Source: Falsirhodobacter halotolerans
GTDB taxonomy: Bacteria; Pseudomonadota; Alphaproteobacteria; Rhodobacterales; Rhodobacteraceae
NCBI RefSeq assembly: GCF_022899245.1
Contig: NZ_JALJAZ010000001.1
Coordinates: 1,519,501 to 1,583,500, forward strand
Length of the DNA: 64,000 nucleotides
Direction: 5' to 3'
In this document: positions 50,271-61,020 of the stretch, one piece after another
How the letters are laid out: the number at the start of each line of letters is the position of its first letter
Numbering within the stretch: position 1 is the first letter of the stretch
The notes under the pieces: generated by a model
Told to the model about the DNA's origin: nothing
Seen by the model: the letters and a program-made list of their open reading frames with translations, nothing else
The model's database searches: none
Made by a program: the position numbers and the translations under genes

Positions 50271-50953
50271 TCCTCGCGTCGTTCTTCAAGGCGCTTGGAC
50301 AGGTGTTCGATCCGCGCTTTCGCGGCGTGCTGTTGCGCGGGATCGGATTGACGGTGCTTTTGCTGGCGGCGCTGACCGCCCTGTTCCTCTGGGGGCTGGA
50401 GACGGTGGTGCCCGACAGCGTGACGCTGCCGTGGATCGGTCCGGTCGGGGGGCTGGACTGGGTGGCGGGGGCCGGCGGGCTTCTGGTCATGCTGCTGGCC
50501 TCGGTGTTCCTGATGGTGCCTGTCGCCTCCGCCTTCACCGGTCTGTTTTTGGAAAACATCGTCGGCGCGGTTGAGGGGCGGCATTATCCCGCCCTGCCCG
50601 AGGCGGAAGCCCTGCCCCTTGGCGATCAGATCCGCGAATCCGCGCAGGCCTTCGCGCTGTTGATCGCGGCGAACATTCTGGCGCTGGCCGTCTATGCCTT
50701 TGCGGGGCCATTGGGGCCGGTTCTGTTCATCGCCCTCAACGGCTATCTGCTGGGCCGGGAGTATTTCATTCTGGTCGCCATGCGCCGCGTCGGGCGCGCT
50801 GCGGCCAAGCGGCTGCACCGCAAGCATGTGGGCCGCGTCTGGCTGGCGGGGGCGCTGATGGCGGCGCCGCTGTCGGTGCCCATCGTGAACCTTGTGATGC
50901 CGGTGCTGGGCGTCGCGACCTTCACCCACCTCTATCACCGCCTGACGCGTTAG
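50267..50953 (+). CDS. EI24 domain membrane protein
   Basis: 228 residues with four or five hydrophobic segments. FLMVPVASAFTGLFLENIVGAVE and LGREYFILVAMRR match the EI24/CysZ-like family. Some members transport sulfate, but no cys gene is nearby. ATGA overlap with the nitroreductase gene implies coupling. Confidence 0.85.
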   Translation: MILASFFKALGQVFDPRFRGVLLRGIGLTVLLLAALTALFLWGLETVVPDSVTLPWIGPVGGLDWVAGAGGLLVMLLASVFLMVPVASAFTGLFLENIVGAVEGRHYPALPEAEALPLGDQIRESAQAFALLIAANILALAVYAFAGPLGPVLFIALNGYLLGREYFILVAMRRVGRAAAKRLHRKHVGRVWLAGALMAAPLSVPIVNLVMPVLGVATFTHLYHRLTR

Positions 50954-51648
50954 AGCGTCGGATCGGAGGCAACACGGATCGGGGCGGTCAGATCCGCAAG
51001 GCGGGTCTTCTGCACCCCGTCCGAAAAGTTGTCGGGCGACAGCCATGTGGTGAAGGCGGCCTTCAGCGCGGGCCATTCGGCGTCAATGGCCGCGAACCAT
51101 GCCGTGTCGCGGTTGCGCCCCTTATAGACCAGCGCCTGCCGGAACACCCCCTCATAGCTTAATCCCAACCGTTGCGCCGCACGGCGGGACGGGACGTTCA
51201 GGCTGTCGCATTTCCATTCGTAACGGCGGTAGCCCGCCTCGAACGCCCATTGCATCATCAGGAACATCGCCTCGGTCGTGGCGGTCTTGCGCTGGACGCT
51301 GGGGGCGAAGGTGATGAACCCGACCTCGATCGACCCTGCGGCGGGCGCGATGCGAAGGTAGGAGGCGACGCCGACCGCCTGCCCCGTGTCCCGATCAATC
51401 AGGGTATAGAAGAATGGATCGACGCTGTGCGACGCCTCCGCCACCCAGGCGCGATACCCTTCCAGATCCGTCCGCCCGCGCGGCATATAGGTCCAGAGGG
51501 CATCGCCCCCCGCCTCGAACGCGCGGTGCAGCGCGTCCGCATGGGCCAGCGTCAGCTTTTCAAGACGGGCGGTGCGACCGACCAGCGTTTCTCCGGTCGG
51601 TGGGGGCGGCGGCGTCCAGTCGGGAACCGAAAATCCGATCTGCTGCAT
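50950..51648 (-). CDS. GNAT family N-acetyltransferase (RimJ/RimL-like)
   Basis: 232 residues. A GNAT domain from about residue 22: VGRTARLEKLTLAHADALHRAF, AAGSIEVGFITFAPSVQRKTATTEAMFLMM and YRRYEWKCDSLNVPSRRAAQRLGLSYEG, the pattern of the large RimJ/RimL-type branch. The substrate is unknown. It starts 13 bases beyond the aspS stop on the same strand, so it may be cotranscribed. Confidence 0.88.
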   Translation of the reverse strand: MQQIGFSVPDWTPPPPPTGETLVGRTARLEKLTLAHADALHRAFEAGGDALWTYMPRGRTDLEGYRAWVAEASHSVDPFFYTLIDRDTGQAVGVASYLRIAPAAGSIEVGFITFAPSVQRKTATTEAMFLMMQWAFEAGYRRYEWKCDSLNVPSRRAAQRLGLSYEGVFRQALVYKGRNRDTAWFAAIDAEWPALKAAFTTWLSPDNFSDGVQKTRLADLTAPIRVASDPTL

Positions 51649-51664
51649 CCGCCCCTCCGTTTGT

Positions 51665-53440
51665 TTATGCGTCCTTAGGGATCACACGAAGGCGCAGGTC
51701 GCGCAACTGTTCGTTGGTCGGCTCAGATGGGGCGTTCATTAGCATGTCTTCGGCCCGCTGGTTCATCGGGAACATGATGACCTCGCGGATGTTCGGCTCG
51801 TCCGCCAGAAGCATGACGATCCGGTCGATCCCCGCCGCACAACCACCATGGGGCGGTGCGCCGTAACGGAAGGCCTTGACCATGCCGCCGAACCGCTTCT
51901 CCACCTCGGAATTGGGATAGCCCGCGATTTCGAACGCCTTGAACATGATCTCGGGCTTGTGGTTGCGGATGCCGCCCGAGATCAGCTCATACCCGTTGCA
52001 GGCAAGGTCGTATTGATAGGCGTGAACCTTCAGCGGATCGCCTTCCAGCGCCTCCATCCCGCCCTGCGGCATGGAGAAGGGGTTGTGGCTGAAGTCGAGC
52101 TTGCCCTCATCGTCCTTTTCATACATCGGGAAATCGACGATCCAGGCGAACTTGAAGCTGTCCTTTTCGGTCAGGCCCAAATCTTCGCCGATGACGTTGC
52201 GGGCGCGGCCCGCCACGGCTTCGAACGCCTCGGGCTTGCCACCAAGGAAGAAGGCCGCGTCGCCCTCGCCCAGACCAAGCTGCTGACGGATCGCCTCGGT
52301 CCGCTCGGGCCCGATATTTTTCGCCAGCGGACCTGCAGCCTCCATCGAGCCGTCTTCGGCCTTGCGCCAGAAAATATAGCCCATGCCCGGCAGGCCCTGT
52401 TCCTGCGCGAACTTGTTCATCCGGTCGCAGAACTTGCGGCTGCCGCCCGTGGGGGCGGGAATGGCGCGGATCTCGGTCCCGTCCTGCTCCAGCAGCTTGG
52501 CGAAGATGGCAAAGCCGGAGCCCGCGAAATGCTCGCTCACCACCTGCATCTTGATCGGGTTGCGCAGGTCGGGCTTGTCCGAGCCATACCACGCCATCGC
52601 GTCCTTGTAGGGGATGAGCGGCCAGTCGCTGTCGACCTTCTTGTCGCTGAACTCCTCGAACAGGCCCTGGATCACCGGCTGCACCGCGTCGAACACGTCC
52701 TGCTGTTCAACGAACGACATCTCGATGTCCAATTGATAGAAATCGGTGGGCGAGCGGTCGGCGCGCGGGTCTTCATCGCGGAAACAGGGGGCGATCTGGA
52801 AATAGCGGTCGAAGCCCGCCACCATGATCAGCTGCTTGAACTGCTGCGGCGCCTGCGGCAGGGCATAGAACTTGCCCGGATGCAGACGGCTCGGCACCAG
52901 AAAGTCGCGCGCCCCTTCGGGCGAGGACGCGGTGATGATCGGCGTCTGAAACTCGTTGAAGCCCTGATCCCACATCCGGTTGCGGATCGACCGCACGACG
53001 TTCGACCGCAGCATCATGTTGCGGTGCAGCTTTTCCCGGCGCAGGTCGAGGAAGCGATAGGTCAGGCGCGTTTCCTCGGGGTAATCCACCTCGCCGAAGA
53101 CCGGCATGGGCAGTTCGGCGGCCTCGCCCAGAACGGTCAGGCCGCGGGCATAGACCTCGACCTCCCCCGTCGGCAGCTTGGGGTTCACCAGAGACGCGTC
53201 GCGGGCCAGCACCTTGCCCTCGACCCGGATCACCCATTCGGCGCGCACCTTCTCCAGGTCGGCAAAGGCCGCGCTGTCGCTGTCGCAGATCACCTGCGTG
53301 ATGCCGTAATGGTCGCGCAGGTCGATGAACAGCACGCCGCCGTGGTCGCGGACGCGGTGGACCCACCCGGCAAGACGAACCTCCTGCCCCACGTTCGACG
53401 TGTTCAGGTCGGCACAAGTATGGCTGCGATAGGCGTGCAT
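51665..53440 (-). CDS. aspS: Aspartyl-tRNA synthetase
   Basis: 591 residues. N-terminal OB fold ([23 protein letters not shown]), class II motif 2 in [19 protein letters not shown] and motif 3 in [11 protein letters not shown], with the bacterial GAD insertion between. The ATG at 53440 has GGGGAG 4 bases upstream; a GTG three bases earlier is the alternative. Alphaproteobacterial enzymes are often non-discriminating (also charging tRNA-Asn); that is not decided here. Confidence 0.97.
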   Translation of the reverse strand: MHAYRSHTCADLNTSNVGQEVRLAGWVHRVRDHGGVLFIDLRDHYGITQVICDSDSAAFADLEKVRAEWVIRVEGKVLARDASLVNPKLPTGEVEVYARGLTVLGEAAELPMPVFGEVDYPEETRLTYRFLDLRREKLHRNMMLRSNVVRSIRNRMWDQGFNEFQTPIITASSPEGARDFLVPSRLHPGKFYALPQAPQQFKQLIMVAGFDRYFQIAPCFRDEDPRADRSPTDFYQLDIEMSFVEQQDVFDAVQPVIQGLFEEFSDKKVDSDWPLIPYKDAMAWYGSDKPDLRNPIKMQVVSEHFAGSGFAIFAKLLEQDGTEIRAIPAPTGGSRKFCDRMNKFAQEQGLPGMGYIFWRKAEDGSMEAAGPLAKNIGPERTEAIRQQLGLGEGDAAFFLGGKPEAFEAVAGRARNVIGEDLGLTEKDSFKFAWIVDFPMYEKDDEGKLDFSHNPFSMPQGGMEALEGDPLKVHAYQYDLACNGYELISGGIRNHKPEIMFKAFEIAGYPNSEVEKRFGGMVKAFRYGAPPHGGCAAGIDRIVMLLADEPNIREVIMFPMNQRAEDMLMNAPSEPTNEQLRDLRLRVIPKDA

Positions 53441-53625
53441 CACGCTCCCCTTTTCCGAGGTGTCTTCCGTTTGGGCCGGATGAATACCGCCCCGCCCACG
53501 AAGTCAAGCCAAAGAGGGTTGCGCCCCGCCCGTCGTTCAAGATAAACCGCGTCAATTTGCAAACACTCCGCCCTCCGAATCCGGCCGTCACCTGCGGTTT
53601 CGGGGGCAAAGCCATGGGGCCCGTC

Positions 53626-56600
53626 ATGCCGAAAAGAACCGATATCACCTCCATCATGATCATCGGCGCGGGGCCCATCGTCATCGGTCAGGCGTGCGAA
53701 TTCGACTATTCCGGTGCGCAGGCGTGCAAGGCGCTGCGCGAGGAAGGGTATCGCGTCATCCTCGTGAATTCCAACCCCGCCACGATCATGACCGATCCGG
53801 GGCTGGCCGACGCCACCTATATCGAACCGATCACCCCCGACGTGGTGGCCAAGATCATCGAGGCGGAACGCCCCGACGCGCTGCTGCCGACCATGGGCGG
53901 GCAGACCGGCCTCAACACGGCGCTGGCGCTGGCCGACATGGGTGTGCTTGAGAAGTTCAACGTCCAGCTGATCGGCGCCAACCGCGACGCCATCGAGATG
54001 GCCGAGGACCGCAAGCTGTTCCGCGAGGCGATGGACCGTCTGGGAATCGAGAACCCCAAGGCCACCATCGTGTCGGCCCCCAAGGTGAACGGCAAATACG
54101 ACATCAAGGCCGGCGTGGCCGAGGCGATGGAGGCCATCGAATATGTCGGCCTGCCCGCCATCATCCGCCCCGCCTTCACCCTTGGCGGCACTGGCGGCGG
54201 CGTGGCCTACAACCGCGACGATTACGAACGCATCGTGCGCTCAGGCCTCGACGCCTCGCCCGTGGCGCAGGTTCTGGTAGATGAAAGCCTTCTGGGCTGG
54301 AAGGAATACGAAATGGAGGTCGTGCGGGATCGCAACGACAACGCCATCATCGTCTGCGCCATCGAGAACGTCGATCCTATGGGCGTTCACACGGGGGATT
54401 CGATCACTGTCGCCCCCGCCCTGACCCTGACCGACAAGGAATATCAGGAGATGCGCAACGGCTCCATCGCCGTCCTGCGCGAAATCGGGGTGGAGACCGG
54501 CGGATCCAACGTGCAATGGGCGATCAACCCCGCCGATGGCCGCATGGTCGTGATCGAAATGAACCCCCGCGTGTCGCGCTCCTCGGCGCTGGCGTCCAAG
54601 GCGACGGGCTTTCCCATCGCCAAGATCGCGGCCAAACTGGCCGTCGGCTATACCTTGGACGAGCTGGACAACGACATCACCAAGGTCACGCCCGCCTCGT
54701 TCGAGCCGACGATCGATTATGTCGTGACCAAGATCCCGCGTTTCGCGTTCGAGAAATTCCCGGGATCGAAGCCCGAACTGACCACCGCGATGAAATCGGT
54801 GGGCGAGGTCATGGCGATCGGCCGGACCTTCCACGAATCCATGCAGAAGGCGCTGGCCAGCCTTGAAACGGGCCTGAGCGGCTTTGACGAGATCGCGATC
54901 GAGGGCGCTCCGGACAAGGCCGCCATCGTCAAGGCGATCAGCGCCCAGACCCCGGACCGCATCCTGCTGATCGCGCAGGCGATGCGCCACGGGCTGACCG
55001 ATGACGAGATCGTGGCCGCCACCAGTTTCGATCCGTGGTTCCTGGCCCGCATCCGCGAAATCATCGAGGAGGAGGCGAAGGTTGCCGCGAATGGCCTGCC
55101 CACCACGGCCGAGGGCCTGCGCCGCCTGAAGATGTTCGGCTTCACCGACGCCCGTCTGGCCAGCCTGACGGCCCAGACCGAGGGCGCCGTTCGCAAGGCC
55201 CGCCGCAACCTTGGCGTCACGGCGGTGTTCAAGCGGATCGACACCTGCGCCGCCGAATTCGAGGCGCAGACCCCCTATATGTATTCCACCTACGAATCCC
55301 CCGTGATGGGCGATGTGGAATGCGAGGCGCGCCCCTCCAACGCCAAGAAGGTCGTAATCCTGGGCGGCGGTCCGAACCGGATCGGCCAGGGGATCGAGTT
55401 CGACTACTGCTGCTGCCACGCTTGCTTTGCGCTGACCGAAGCTGGGTATGAGACCATCATGGTCAACTGCAACCCGGAGACGGTCTCCACCGATTACGAC
55501 ACGTCGGACCGGCTGTATTTCGAGCCGCTGACCTTCGAGCATGTGCTGGAAATCCTGCGCGTGGAACAGGACAACGGGACACTGCATGGCGTGATCGTGC
55601 AGTTCGGCGGGCAGACGCCCTTGAAACTGGCGAACGCGCTGGAGGCGGAAGGGATCCCGATCCTTGGCACCACGCCGGATGCCATCGACCTGGCCGAGGA
55701 CCGCGAGCGGTTCCAGAAGCTGCTGAACGATCTGGACCTGAAGCAGCCGGTGAACGGCATCGCGTCGTCGGACGAACAGGCGCTGGACATCGCGGGCCGC
55801 GTCGGCTTTCCGCTGGTGATCCGTCCGTCCTATGTTCTGGGGGGCCGCGCGATGGAAATCGTGCGCGATATCGAACAGCTTCGCCGCTATATCACCACGG
55901 CGGTGAACGTATCGGGCAAGAACCCGGTGCTTCTGGACAGCTATCTCTCCGGCGCGATCGAGGTCGATGTGGACTGTCTGTCGGATGGTGAGAATGTCCA
56001 CGTCGCGGGCATCATGGAGCATATCGAGGAGGCGGGCGTCCATTCCGGCGACAGCGCCTGCTGCCTGCCGCCCCACTCGCTTGGCGCCGACATAATCAAG
56101 GAGTTGAAGCGCCAATCGGTGGCCATGGCCCGCGCCTTGGGCGTGGTCGGCCTGATGAACGTGCAATTCGCGATCAAGGACGGTGTGATCTATGTGCTGG
56201 AGGTGAACCCCCGCGCATCCCGAACCGTGCCCTTCGTGGCCAAGGCCACCGACAGCGCCATCGCCTCCATCGCCGCGCGCCTGATGGCGGGAGAAAAACT
56301 GTCGGCCTTCCCGCTGCGCGCCGCCTATCCCGCCGGTGTGGGGCCCGACACCGCCCTGCCTTTGGCCGATGCGATGACGCTGGCCGATCCGATCACGCCC
56401 TGGTTCTCGGTCAAGGAATCGGTGTTGCCCTTTGCCCGCTTCCCCGGTGTGGACACGCTTCTGGGGCCGGAAATGCGGTCGACCGGCGAGGTGATGGGCT
56501 GGGATCGCACCTTCGCGCTGGCCTTCCTGAAGGCGCAGATGGGCGCGGGCGTCCAACTGCCGGAAGACGGTCGCGTGTTCCTGTCGGTGCGGGACGCCGA

Positions 56601-56952
56601 CAAGACCGACGCCTTGGCGGATGCCGCCCGTGGCCTGATCGATCTGGGGTTCGAGATCGTGGCGACCAAGGGCACGGCCGATTGGCTGAAGGCGCAGGCC
56701 ATTGCCGCCACGTCGGTCAACAAGGTCTATGAAGGCCGGCCGAACATCGTGGATCGCCTGAAGAACGGGGATATCGCGCTGGTCCTGAACACGACCGAAG
56801 GGGCGCAATCGGTGGCTGACAGCCGCGAAATCCGCTCGGTCGCGCTGTATGAAAAGATCCCCTACTTCACCACCGCCGCCGGCTCCATCGCCGCCGTGGC
56901 GGCGATGAAGGCGCGGGATGAGGGGATCGGCGTGCGCACCCTTCAGGGCTGA
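53626..56952 (+). CDS. carB: Carbamoyl-phosphate synthase large subunit
   Basis: 1108 residues. Two ATP-grasp halves: the first starts [20 protein letters not shown] with [10 protein letters not shown], the second [20 protein letters not shown] with [15 protein letters not shown]-terminal MGS-like allosteric domain begins near residue 970. It makes carbamoyl phosphate for arginine and pyrimidine synthesis. The start at 53626 fits the family N-terminus MPKRTDI. carA is not in the window. It ends 3 bases before the convergent GH15 stop. Confidence 0.97.
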   Translation: MPKRTDITSIMIIGAGPIVIGQACEFDYSGAQACKALREEGYRVILVNSNPATIMTDPGLADATYIEPITPDVVAKIIEAERPDALLPTMGGQTGLNTALALADMGVLEKFNVQLIGANRDAIEMAEDRKLFREAMDRLGIENPKATIVSAPKVNGKYDIKAGVAEAMEAIEYVGLPAIIRPAFTLGGTGGGVAYNRDDYERIVRSGLDASPVAQVLVDESLLGWKEYEMEVVRDRNDNAIIVCAIENVDPMGVHTGDSITVAPALTLTDKEYQEMRNGSIAVLREIGVETGGSNVQWAINPADGRMVVIEMNPRVSRSSALASKATGFPIAKIAAKLAVGYTLDELDNDITKVTPASFEPTIDYVVTKIPRFAFEKFPGSKPELTTAMKSVGEVMAIGRTFHESMQKALASLETGLSGFDEIAIEGAPDKAAIVKAISAQTPDRILLIAQAMRHGLTDDEIVAATSFDPWFLARIREIIEEEAKVAANGLPTTAEGLRRLKMFGFTDARLASLTAQTEGAVRKARRNLGVTAVFKRIDTCAAEFEAQTPYMYSTYESPVMGDVECEARPSNAKKVVILGGGPNRIGQGIEFDYCCCHACFALTEAGYETIMVNCNPETVSTDYDTSDRLYFEPLTFEHVLEILRVEQDNGTLHGVIVQFGGQTPLKLANALEAEGIPILGTTPDAIDLAEDRERFQKLLNDLDLKQPVNGIASSDEQALDIAGRVGFPLVIRPSYVLGGRAMEIVRDIEQLRRYITTAVNVSGKNPVLLDSYLSGAIEVDVDCLSDGENVHVAGIMEHIEEAGVHSGDSACCLPPHSLGADIIKELKRQSVAMARALGVVGLMNVQFAIKDGVIYVLEVNPRASRTVPFVAKATDSAIASIAARLMAGEKLSAFPLRAAYPAGVGPDTALPLADAMTLADPITPWFSVKESVLPFARFPGVDTLLGPEMRSTGEVMGWDRTFALAFLKAQMGAGVQLPEDGRVFLSVRDADKTDALADAARGLIDLGFEIVATKGTADWLKAQAIAATSVNKVYEGRPNIVDRLKNGDIALVLNTTEGAQSVADSREIRSVALYEKIPYFTTAAGSIAAVAAMKARDEGIGVRTLQG

Positions 56953-56955
56953 CGC

Positions 56956-58782
56956 CTAGCCCTGACCACGGGCCAGGGCGGTTTCCAACCGGATGCCGTG
57001 GTTGATGATCGCCATATGGGTGAACGCCTGCGGGAAATTCCCCAGATGTTCGCCCGTATGGGGGTCGATCTCTTCGGCGAACAGGCCAAGGTCGTTCCCC
57101 CGGGCCAGCAGGCGTTCGTAAAGCGCCTGCGCCTCGGCCTTCTCGCCCAGTTCAGCCATCACGCCCACGCGCCAGAAGGCGCAGGCGGTGAAGGTGCCCT
57201 CATCCCCCTCCAGCCCATCCGGCATCCGATAGCGCCAGGTCAGGTCGCCCATGCTCAGTTCCCGCTCGATCGCGCGCAGGGTGGAGGCCACGCGCGGCGA
57301 ACGGGGGTCCAGCGCATCGAACAGGGCCGTGCGCAGGACCGAGGCGTCCAACTCGTTGCAATCGTAAGACTGGACATAGGCCTGACGGCTTTCGGACCAT
57401 GTCTCACGCTCATACTCCGCCCGGATCTCCGTCGCCGCGTCCCGCCACTCCGCCACTTTGGTGGGATCGAACCCTCCCAGACCTTCAGCCAACCTGCAGG
57501 CGCGGTCCAACGCCACCCAGATCATCGCCTTTGTATACTGGAAATGCTCCATCCGGTCGCGGAATTCCCAGATGCCGTGATCCTTGTCGTGCCGATGGCC
57601 CAAGGCACGGTCGGCAATCGTCGTGATCGCCTCGACCAAGCCCTTCGCAATGCGCGGCGGGGGATCGAAGTCGGTCGCCGCGACATAGCAGAGAAGCGCG
57701 ACCATGAACTCTCCGAACAGGTCATACTGGTGCTGGTCGGAAGCGGCGTTGCCGATCCGCACCGGCCCCACACCCCGCCAGCCGGGAAGGTGGTCCAGCT
57801 CCGTCTCCGGCGGAATTTCACCGTCGACCGGATACAGCAGATGCAATTCCCGCCCCTTTGTCCCGTCGGCGTTGCGCAGGAAACGGATATACTCCTCCGC
57901 CTCGCGGTGCTGACCCAGATTGCAGAAGGCCGTGACGGTGAAACTGGCGTCCCGCACCCAGCTGTAGCGATAGTCGAAGTTGCGGTTTCCGGGCACCGCC
58001 TCGGGCAGGCTGGTGGTCGCCGCCGCCACGATCCCGCCCGTCGGGGAATAGGTGAGGGCTTTCAGCACCAGCGCGCTCCGCTCCATCGCGTCGCGATAAC
58101 GGCCTTCGTATTTCAGGTTGCCGCACCACCGCTGCCAATAGGCGGCCGTGTGGCGGATATCATTCTCGGCATCGTCCAGCGTGCGGGTCGGGCAGACGTC
58201 GGGCACACCGTCACAGGCCAGCGCAAGGAACGCCGCTTCCCCCGCCGCCAGATCGAAGCGCATCACGATGGACTGCCCCTCCACCCGCAGGGGGTGCGAC
58301 CCGTGGGCGTGCAGATCCAGATTCGGCACACGCACATCGATGCCGTCATCATGGGCCGTGAACGTGGCCCGCGCACGGCCGAAGTCCGGGGTGAGGCTCA
58401 GCCGCAGCTCTCCACGCGCCCGGCCCGAATCGCACGTGACCCGGCGCAGCAGACGGCTTTGCACGAACCCGTCCGGCCCGTCATCCTGTTCGGTGGACGG
58501 GGGATGGACCGGCATGAGGTCGGTCAGCGTCGCCGCCCCGGCATCGCCTGCAAAGGACGTTTCCAGGATATTCGTGCCGGGAATGTAGCGGCGCCCGACC
58601 GATGCCAGACCGTCGAACCGGATCGCGGCATGGCCGCCACTGCCCGCATCCAGCAGGCGGGTGAACAGGGCCGGACTGTCGTGGCGTGGCCAGCAAAGCC
58701 AGTCGATCGACCCCGCATCGCAGATCAGCGCGTTGGAATGGGTGTCCCCAATCAGGCCATAGGCGGCGATGGGTTTGTTCAT
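56956..58782 (-). CDS. Glycoside hydrolase family 15 protein (glucoamylase/trehalase-like)
   Basis: 608 residues. IAAYGLIGDTHSNALICDAGSIDWLCWPR opens the N-terminal beta domain; the (alpha/alpha)6 barrel has GNRNFDYRYSWVRDASF and HGIWEFRDRMEHFQYTKAMIWVALDRA. Family members cleave starch-type glucans or trehalose. No signal peptide, so probably cytoplasmic. The start at 58782 fits the family; an ATG at 58818 is possible and neither has a clear SD. Confidence 0.9.
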   Translation of the reverse strand: MNKPIAAYGLIGDTHSNALICDAGSIDWLCWPRHDSPALFTRLLDAGSGGHAAIRFDGLASVGRRYIPGTNILETSFAGDAGAATLTDLMPVHPPSTEQDDGPDGFVQSRLLRRVTCDSGRARGELRLSLTPDFGRARATFTAHDDGIDVRVPNLDLHAHGSHPLRVEGQSIVMRFDLAAGEAAFLALACDGVPDVCPTRTLDDAENDIRHTAAYWQRWCGNLKYEGRYRDAMERSALVLKALTYSPTGGIVAAATTSLPEAVPGNRNFDYRYSWVRDASFTVTAFCNLGQHREAEEYIRFLRNADGTKGRELHLLYPVDGEIPPETELDHLPGWRGVGPVRIGNAASDQHQYDLFGEFMVALLCYVAATDFDPPPRIAKGLVEAITTIADRALGHRHDKDHGIWEFRDRMEHFQYTKAMIWVALDRACRLAEGLGGFDPTKVAEWRDAATEIRAEYERETWSESRQAYVQSYDCNELDASVLRTALFDALDPRSPRVASTLRAIERELSMGDLTWRYRMPDGLEGDEGTFTACAFWRVGVMAELGEKAEAQALYERLLARGNDLGLFAEEIDPHTGEHLGNFPQAFTHMAIINHGIRLETALARGQG

Positions 58783-58909
58783 GAGGCGGCGGGATTTGAA
58801 ATTGTCATGCGGCTTCAACTACTCTGGGGCCGGAAAGTTTCCTGAAACCTTTGGTCGCAGGACAATGCGTCCACTTGCGACAAGGCGCGTGACCGGGCAC
58901 AACAACGGC

Positions 58910-59269
58910 ATGACCCGCACGCCCCCCATACGCATGGCCCTGCTGGCGCTTGTCGGCGCCCTGGCGATGGCCTTTGCCGCCTTGGGCGCGGGCCACGCGA
59001 CGCCGCGCGCCTCCGATCCCGCGTATGAGGCGTATTTACTGGGCGGCGGGGCGATGGGCGATCTGTGCCCCGCCGGTCCGCTGGAAAGTGCGGCGCACAC
59101 CTGTCCGGTCTGCACCTTGATCGGCAAGATCGCCCTCCCCTCCAGCCCGACCCCGACGCATCAGGCGCGTGGCGGATACACGGTCGTGTCCGCCCATCCC
59201 GCCATCCGCATGGCCCCGTTGCGGGTCACGGCCCCCTATGCCGCGCGGGGCCCGCCGGTTCGGATCTGA
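58910..59269 (+). CDS. Small secreted CxxC protein (DUF2946-like)
   Basis: 119 residues. A hydrophobic signal (RMALLALVGALAMAFAALGAG) is followed by a short region with a CPVC motif and a Pro-rich tail. It resembles the loosely conserved DUF2946-type proteins found before copper chaperone genes. The start is uncertain (58910 or an upstream ATG at 58865); no good SD. It opens a run of three copper-related genes. Confidence 0.55.
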   Translation: MTRTPPIRMALLALVGALAMAFAALGAGHATPRASDPAYEAYLLGGGAMGDLCPAGPLESAAHTCPVCTLIGKIALPSSPTPTHQARGGYTVVSAHPAIRMAPLRVTAPYAARGPPVRI

Positions 59270-59304
59270 GCAGCCCTCGGTTTCAGATCATCACAGGATA
59301 CGCC

Positions 59305-60132
59305 ATGCTTCGCCCCATCACCCTGACCGCCGCACTGTTCTGTGCCGCGCCCGCCCTTGCCCATGTGTCCTTCGACACACGCGCCCTTCCCGCCGACCAG
59401 GCGCTGGCCGCCGCGCTGATCGTGCCCCATGGCTGCGACGGCGCCCCCACGCGCGAGGTGCGCATGACCGTCCCCGAGGGCGTCCGCGTCGTCGCGACCG
59501 CGCCCGATGGCTGGACCATCGCGCAGGTCAGCGGCGGCATCACCTGGCAAGGGAATTTGCCCGCAGATGTCCGCGGCGTGTTTCCCGTCACGGTCACGCT
59601 GCCCGCGTCCGACATCGGCACGGAATTCGCCTTTCCCACCGAACAGGTCTGCGACACGACGACCGAGGTCTGGGGCGACGGCGGCGCAGGTCCGGCCCCG
59701 ACGCTGGTCACCGCCGATCCCGCCATGGCCGCAGGCGATCTGCTGATCGGCGAGGTCTTCGCCCGTGCGACCCTGCCCGGCGCGCCGGTGGGCGGTGGAT
59801 ACCTGACCATTCGCAACACCGGCACCACCGATGACGTGCTGCTGGCCGCCGGATTGGACGTTGCCCAGACCAGCAGCCTGCACAAGATGGAGATGACGGA
59901 CGGGATCATGCGCATGGCCCCTCTGGACGGTGGATTGCCCATTCCCGCAGGCGGCACGGTGGATCTGCAACCTTCGGGCAACCATATCATGTTCGAGCGG
60001 CTGACCGGCCCCTTGGTCGAGGGGGAGACGCTTCCCCTGACCCTGACCTTCCGCGACGCCGGAACCGTGACCGTGCCGATGACCGTTCGCGCCATCAACG
60101 CGGGCGGCGGCTCCGGCCATCATCACCACTGA
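59305..60132 (+). CDS. DUF1775 (YcnI) - PCu(A)C copper chaperone fusion
   Basis: 275 residues. The signal peptide ends APALA, leaving His20 as the mature N-terminal residue, as in the copper-binding histidine brace of YcnI. Residues 20-125 form the DUF1775 domain; 145-265 form a PCu(A)C domain with His193-x-Met195, Met197, Met202, Met204 and His227-x-Met229. The tail ends in HHHH. These domains are usually separate proteins. Probable role: periplasmic copper delivery to cytochrome oxidase with the SCO protein next door. AGGA precedes the ATG. Confidence 0.9.
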   Translation: MLRPITLTAALFCAAPALAHVSFDTRALPADQALAAALIVPHGCDGAPTREVRMTVPEGVRVVATAPDGWTIAQVSGGITWQGNLPADVRGVFPVTVTLPASDIGTEFAFPTEQVCDTTTEVWGDGGAGPAPTLVTADPAMAAGDLLIGEVFARATLPGAPVGGGYLTIRNTGTTDDVLLAAGLDVAQTSSLHKMEMTDGIMRMAPLDGGLPIPAGGTVDLQPSGNHIMFERLTGPLVEGETLPLTLTFRDAGTVTVPMTVRAINAGGGSGHHHH

Positions 60133-60157
60133 GGCCATCACCAGAAAGGAGGGACCC

Positions 60158-60736
60158 ATGTCCCGTTATCTTCCCATTTTTGGCGGTGTGCTGGCGGCGC
60201 TGGCGGTGTGTGCGGCGTTGTGGTTCATGCTGGCCCCCCGCATCCTCGACCGGGCGGACGGGGGCATCGGCCGCGGCGATTATGTCCTTGAAACCACCGC
60301 AGGCGAGAAGTTCACCCAAAGCTGGCTTGCGGGCAAGCCGACGGCGGTGTTCTTCGGTTTCACCCACTGCCCCGATGTCTGCCCAACGACCTTGGGTGAC
60401 ATCATGGGCTGGCAGGAAGCGTTGGGCGACCGGGCGGACGGACTGCGAATCGCCTTCGTGACCGTGGATCCGCAGCGCGACACGGTGGCGATGTTGAACG
60501 ACTATGTCTCGTGGTTGCCGAACGCCGTGGGGGTCACCGGGTCGGAGGAAGAGGTGAAGAAGGCCGAAAAAGCGTTCGGCGCCTATTCCCGCGCGGTGCC
60601 GATTTCCGGCGGGGATTACACGATGGAGCACACCTCCAAGGTAATCCTGTTCGACCGCAACGGAACCTTCAACAGCCTGATCTCCTATCAGGAAGCGACC
60701 GACAGCGTCTTGGCCAAGATCGAGCCGCTTTTGTGA
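60158..60736 (+). CDS. SCO family protein (SCO1/SenC/PrrC)
   Basis: 192 residues. N-terminal anchor (about 7-27), then a thioredoxin-like fold with CPDVC (Cys71, Cys75) and His158 in MEHTSKV, the three copper ligands of SCO proteins. It assembles the CuA centre of cytochrome c oxidase or acts as a thiol reductase. AAAGGAGG precedes the ATG. It follows the copper chaperone fusion. Confidence 0.93.
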   Translation: MSRYLPIFGGVLAALAVCAALWFMLAPRILDRADGGIGRGDYVLETTAGEKFTQSWLAGKPTAVFFGFTHCPDVCPTTLGDIMGWQEALGDRADGLRIAFVTVDPQRDTVAMLNDYVSWLPNAVGVTGSEEEVKKAEKAFGAYSRAVPISGGDYTMEHTSKVILFDRNGTFNSLISYQEATDSVLAKIEPLL

Positions 60737-60806
60737 CAGGTGGGGCGGGTGGAACCATTTCCGCCCGCCCTTCGTTTCATGAACATTGAATGAACATGAG
60801 GCGATT

Positions 60807-61010
60807 ATGGAAAATCCGAAATCCCATCCGACCGGCAATGCCGAAAAGGACCCCGAAGATTGGGTCACGGGCGACGAGGCAATGACCGGCGCGCAAGCGA
60901 GCTATCTCAAGACCCTATGCGAAGAGGCGGGGGAGGAGTTCGACGAGACGTTGAGCAAGGCCGAGGCCAGCAGCCGCATCGACGCGTTGAAAGAAAAAAC
61001 GGGGCGCTAG
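60807..61010 (+). CDS. DUF3072 protein
   Basis: 67 residues. EAMTGAQASYLKTLCEEAGEEFDETLSKAEASSRIDALKEKTG is the DUF3072 signature; function unknown, predicted helical. The ATG at 60807 has GAGG 6 bases upstream, better than the one at 60786. Confidence 0.85.
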   Translation: MENPKSHPTGNAEKDPEDWVTGDEAMTGAQASYLKTLCEEAGEEFDETLSKAEASSRIDALKEKTGR

Positions 61011-61020
61011 GCCCCGTTTT
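60994..61020. terminator. Bidirectional terminator between the DUF3072 gene and lepA
   Basis: A 7-bp stem ACGGGGC/GCCCCGT with loop GCTAG, an A run on the left and T run on the right, so it can stop transcription from both convergent genes. Confidence 0.88.
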
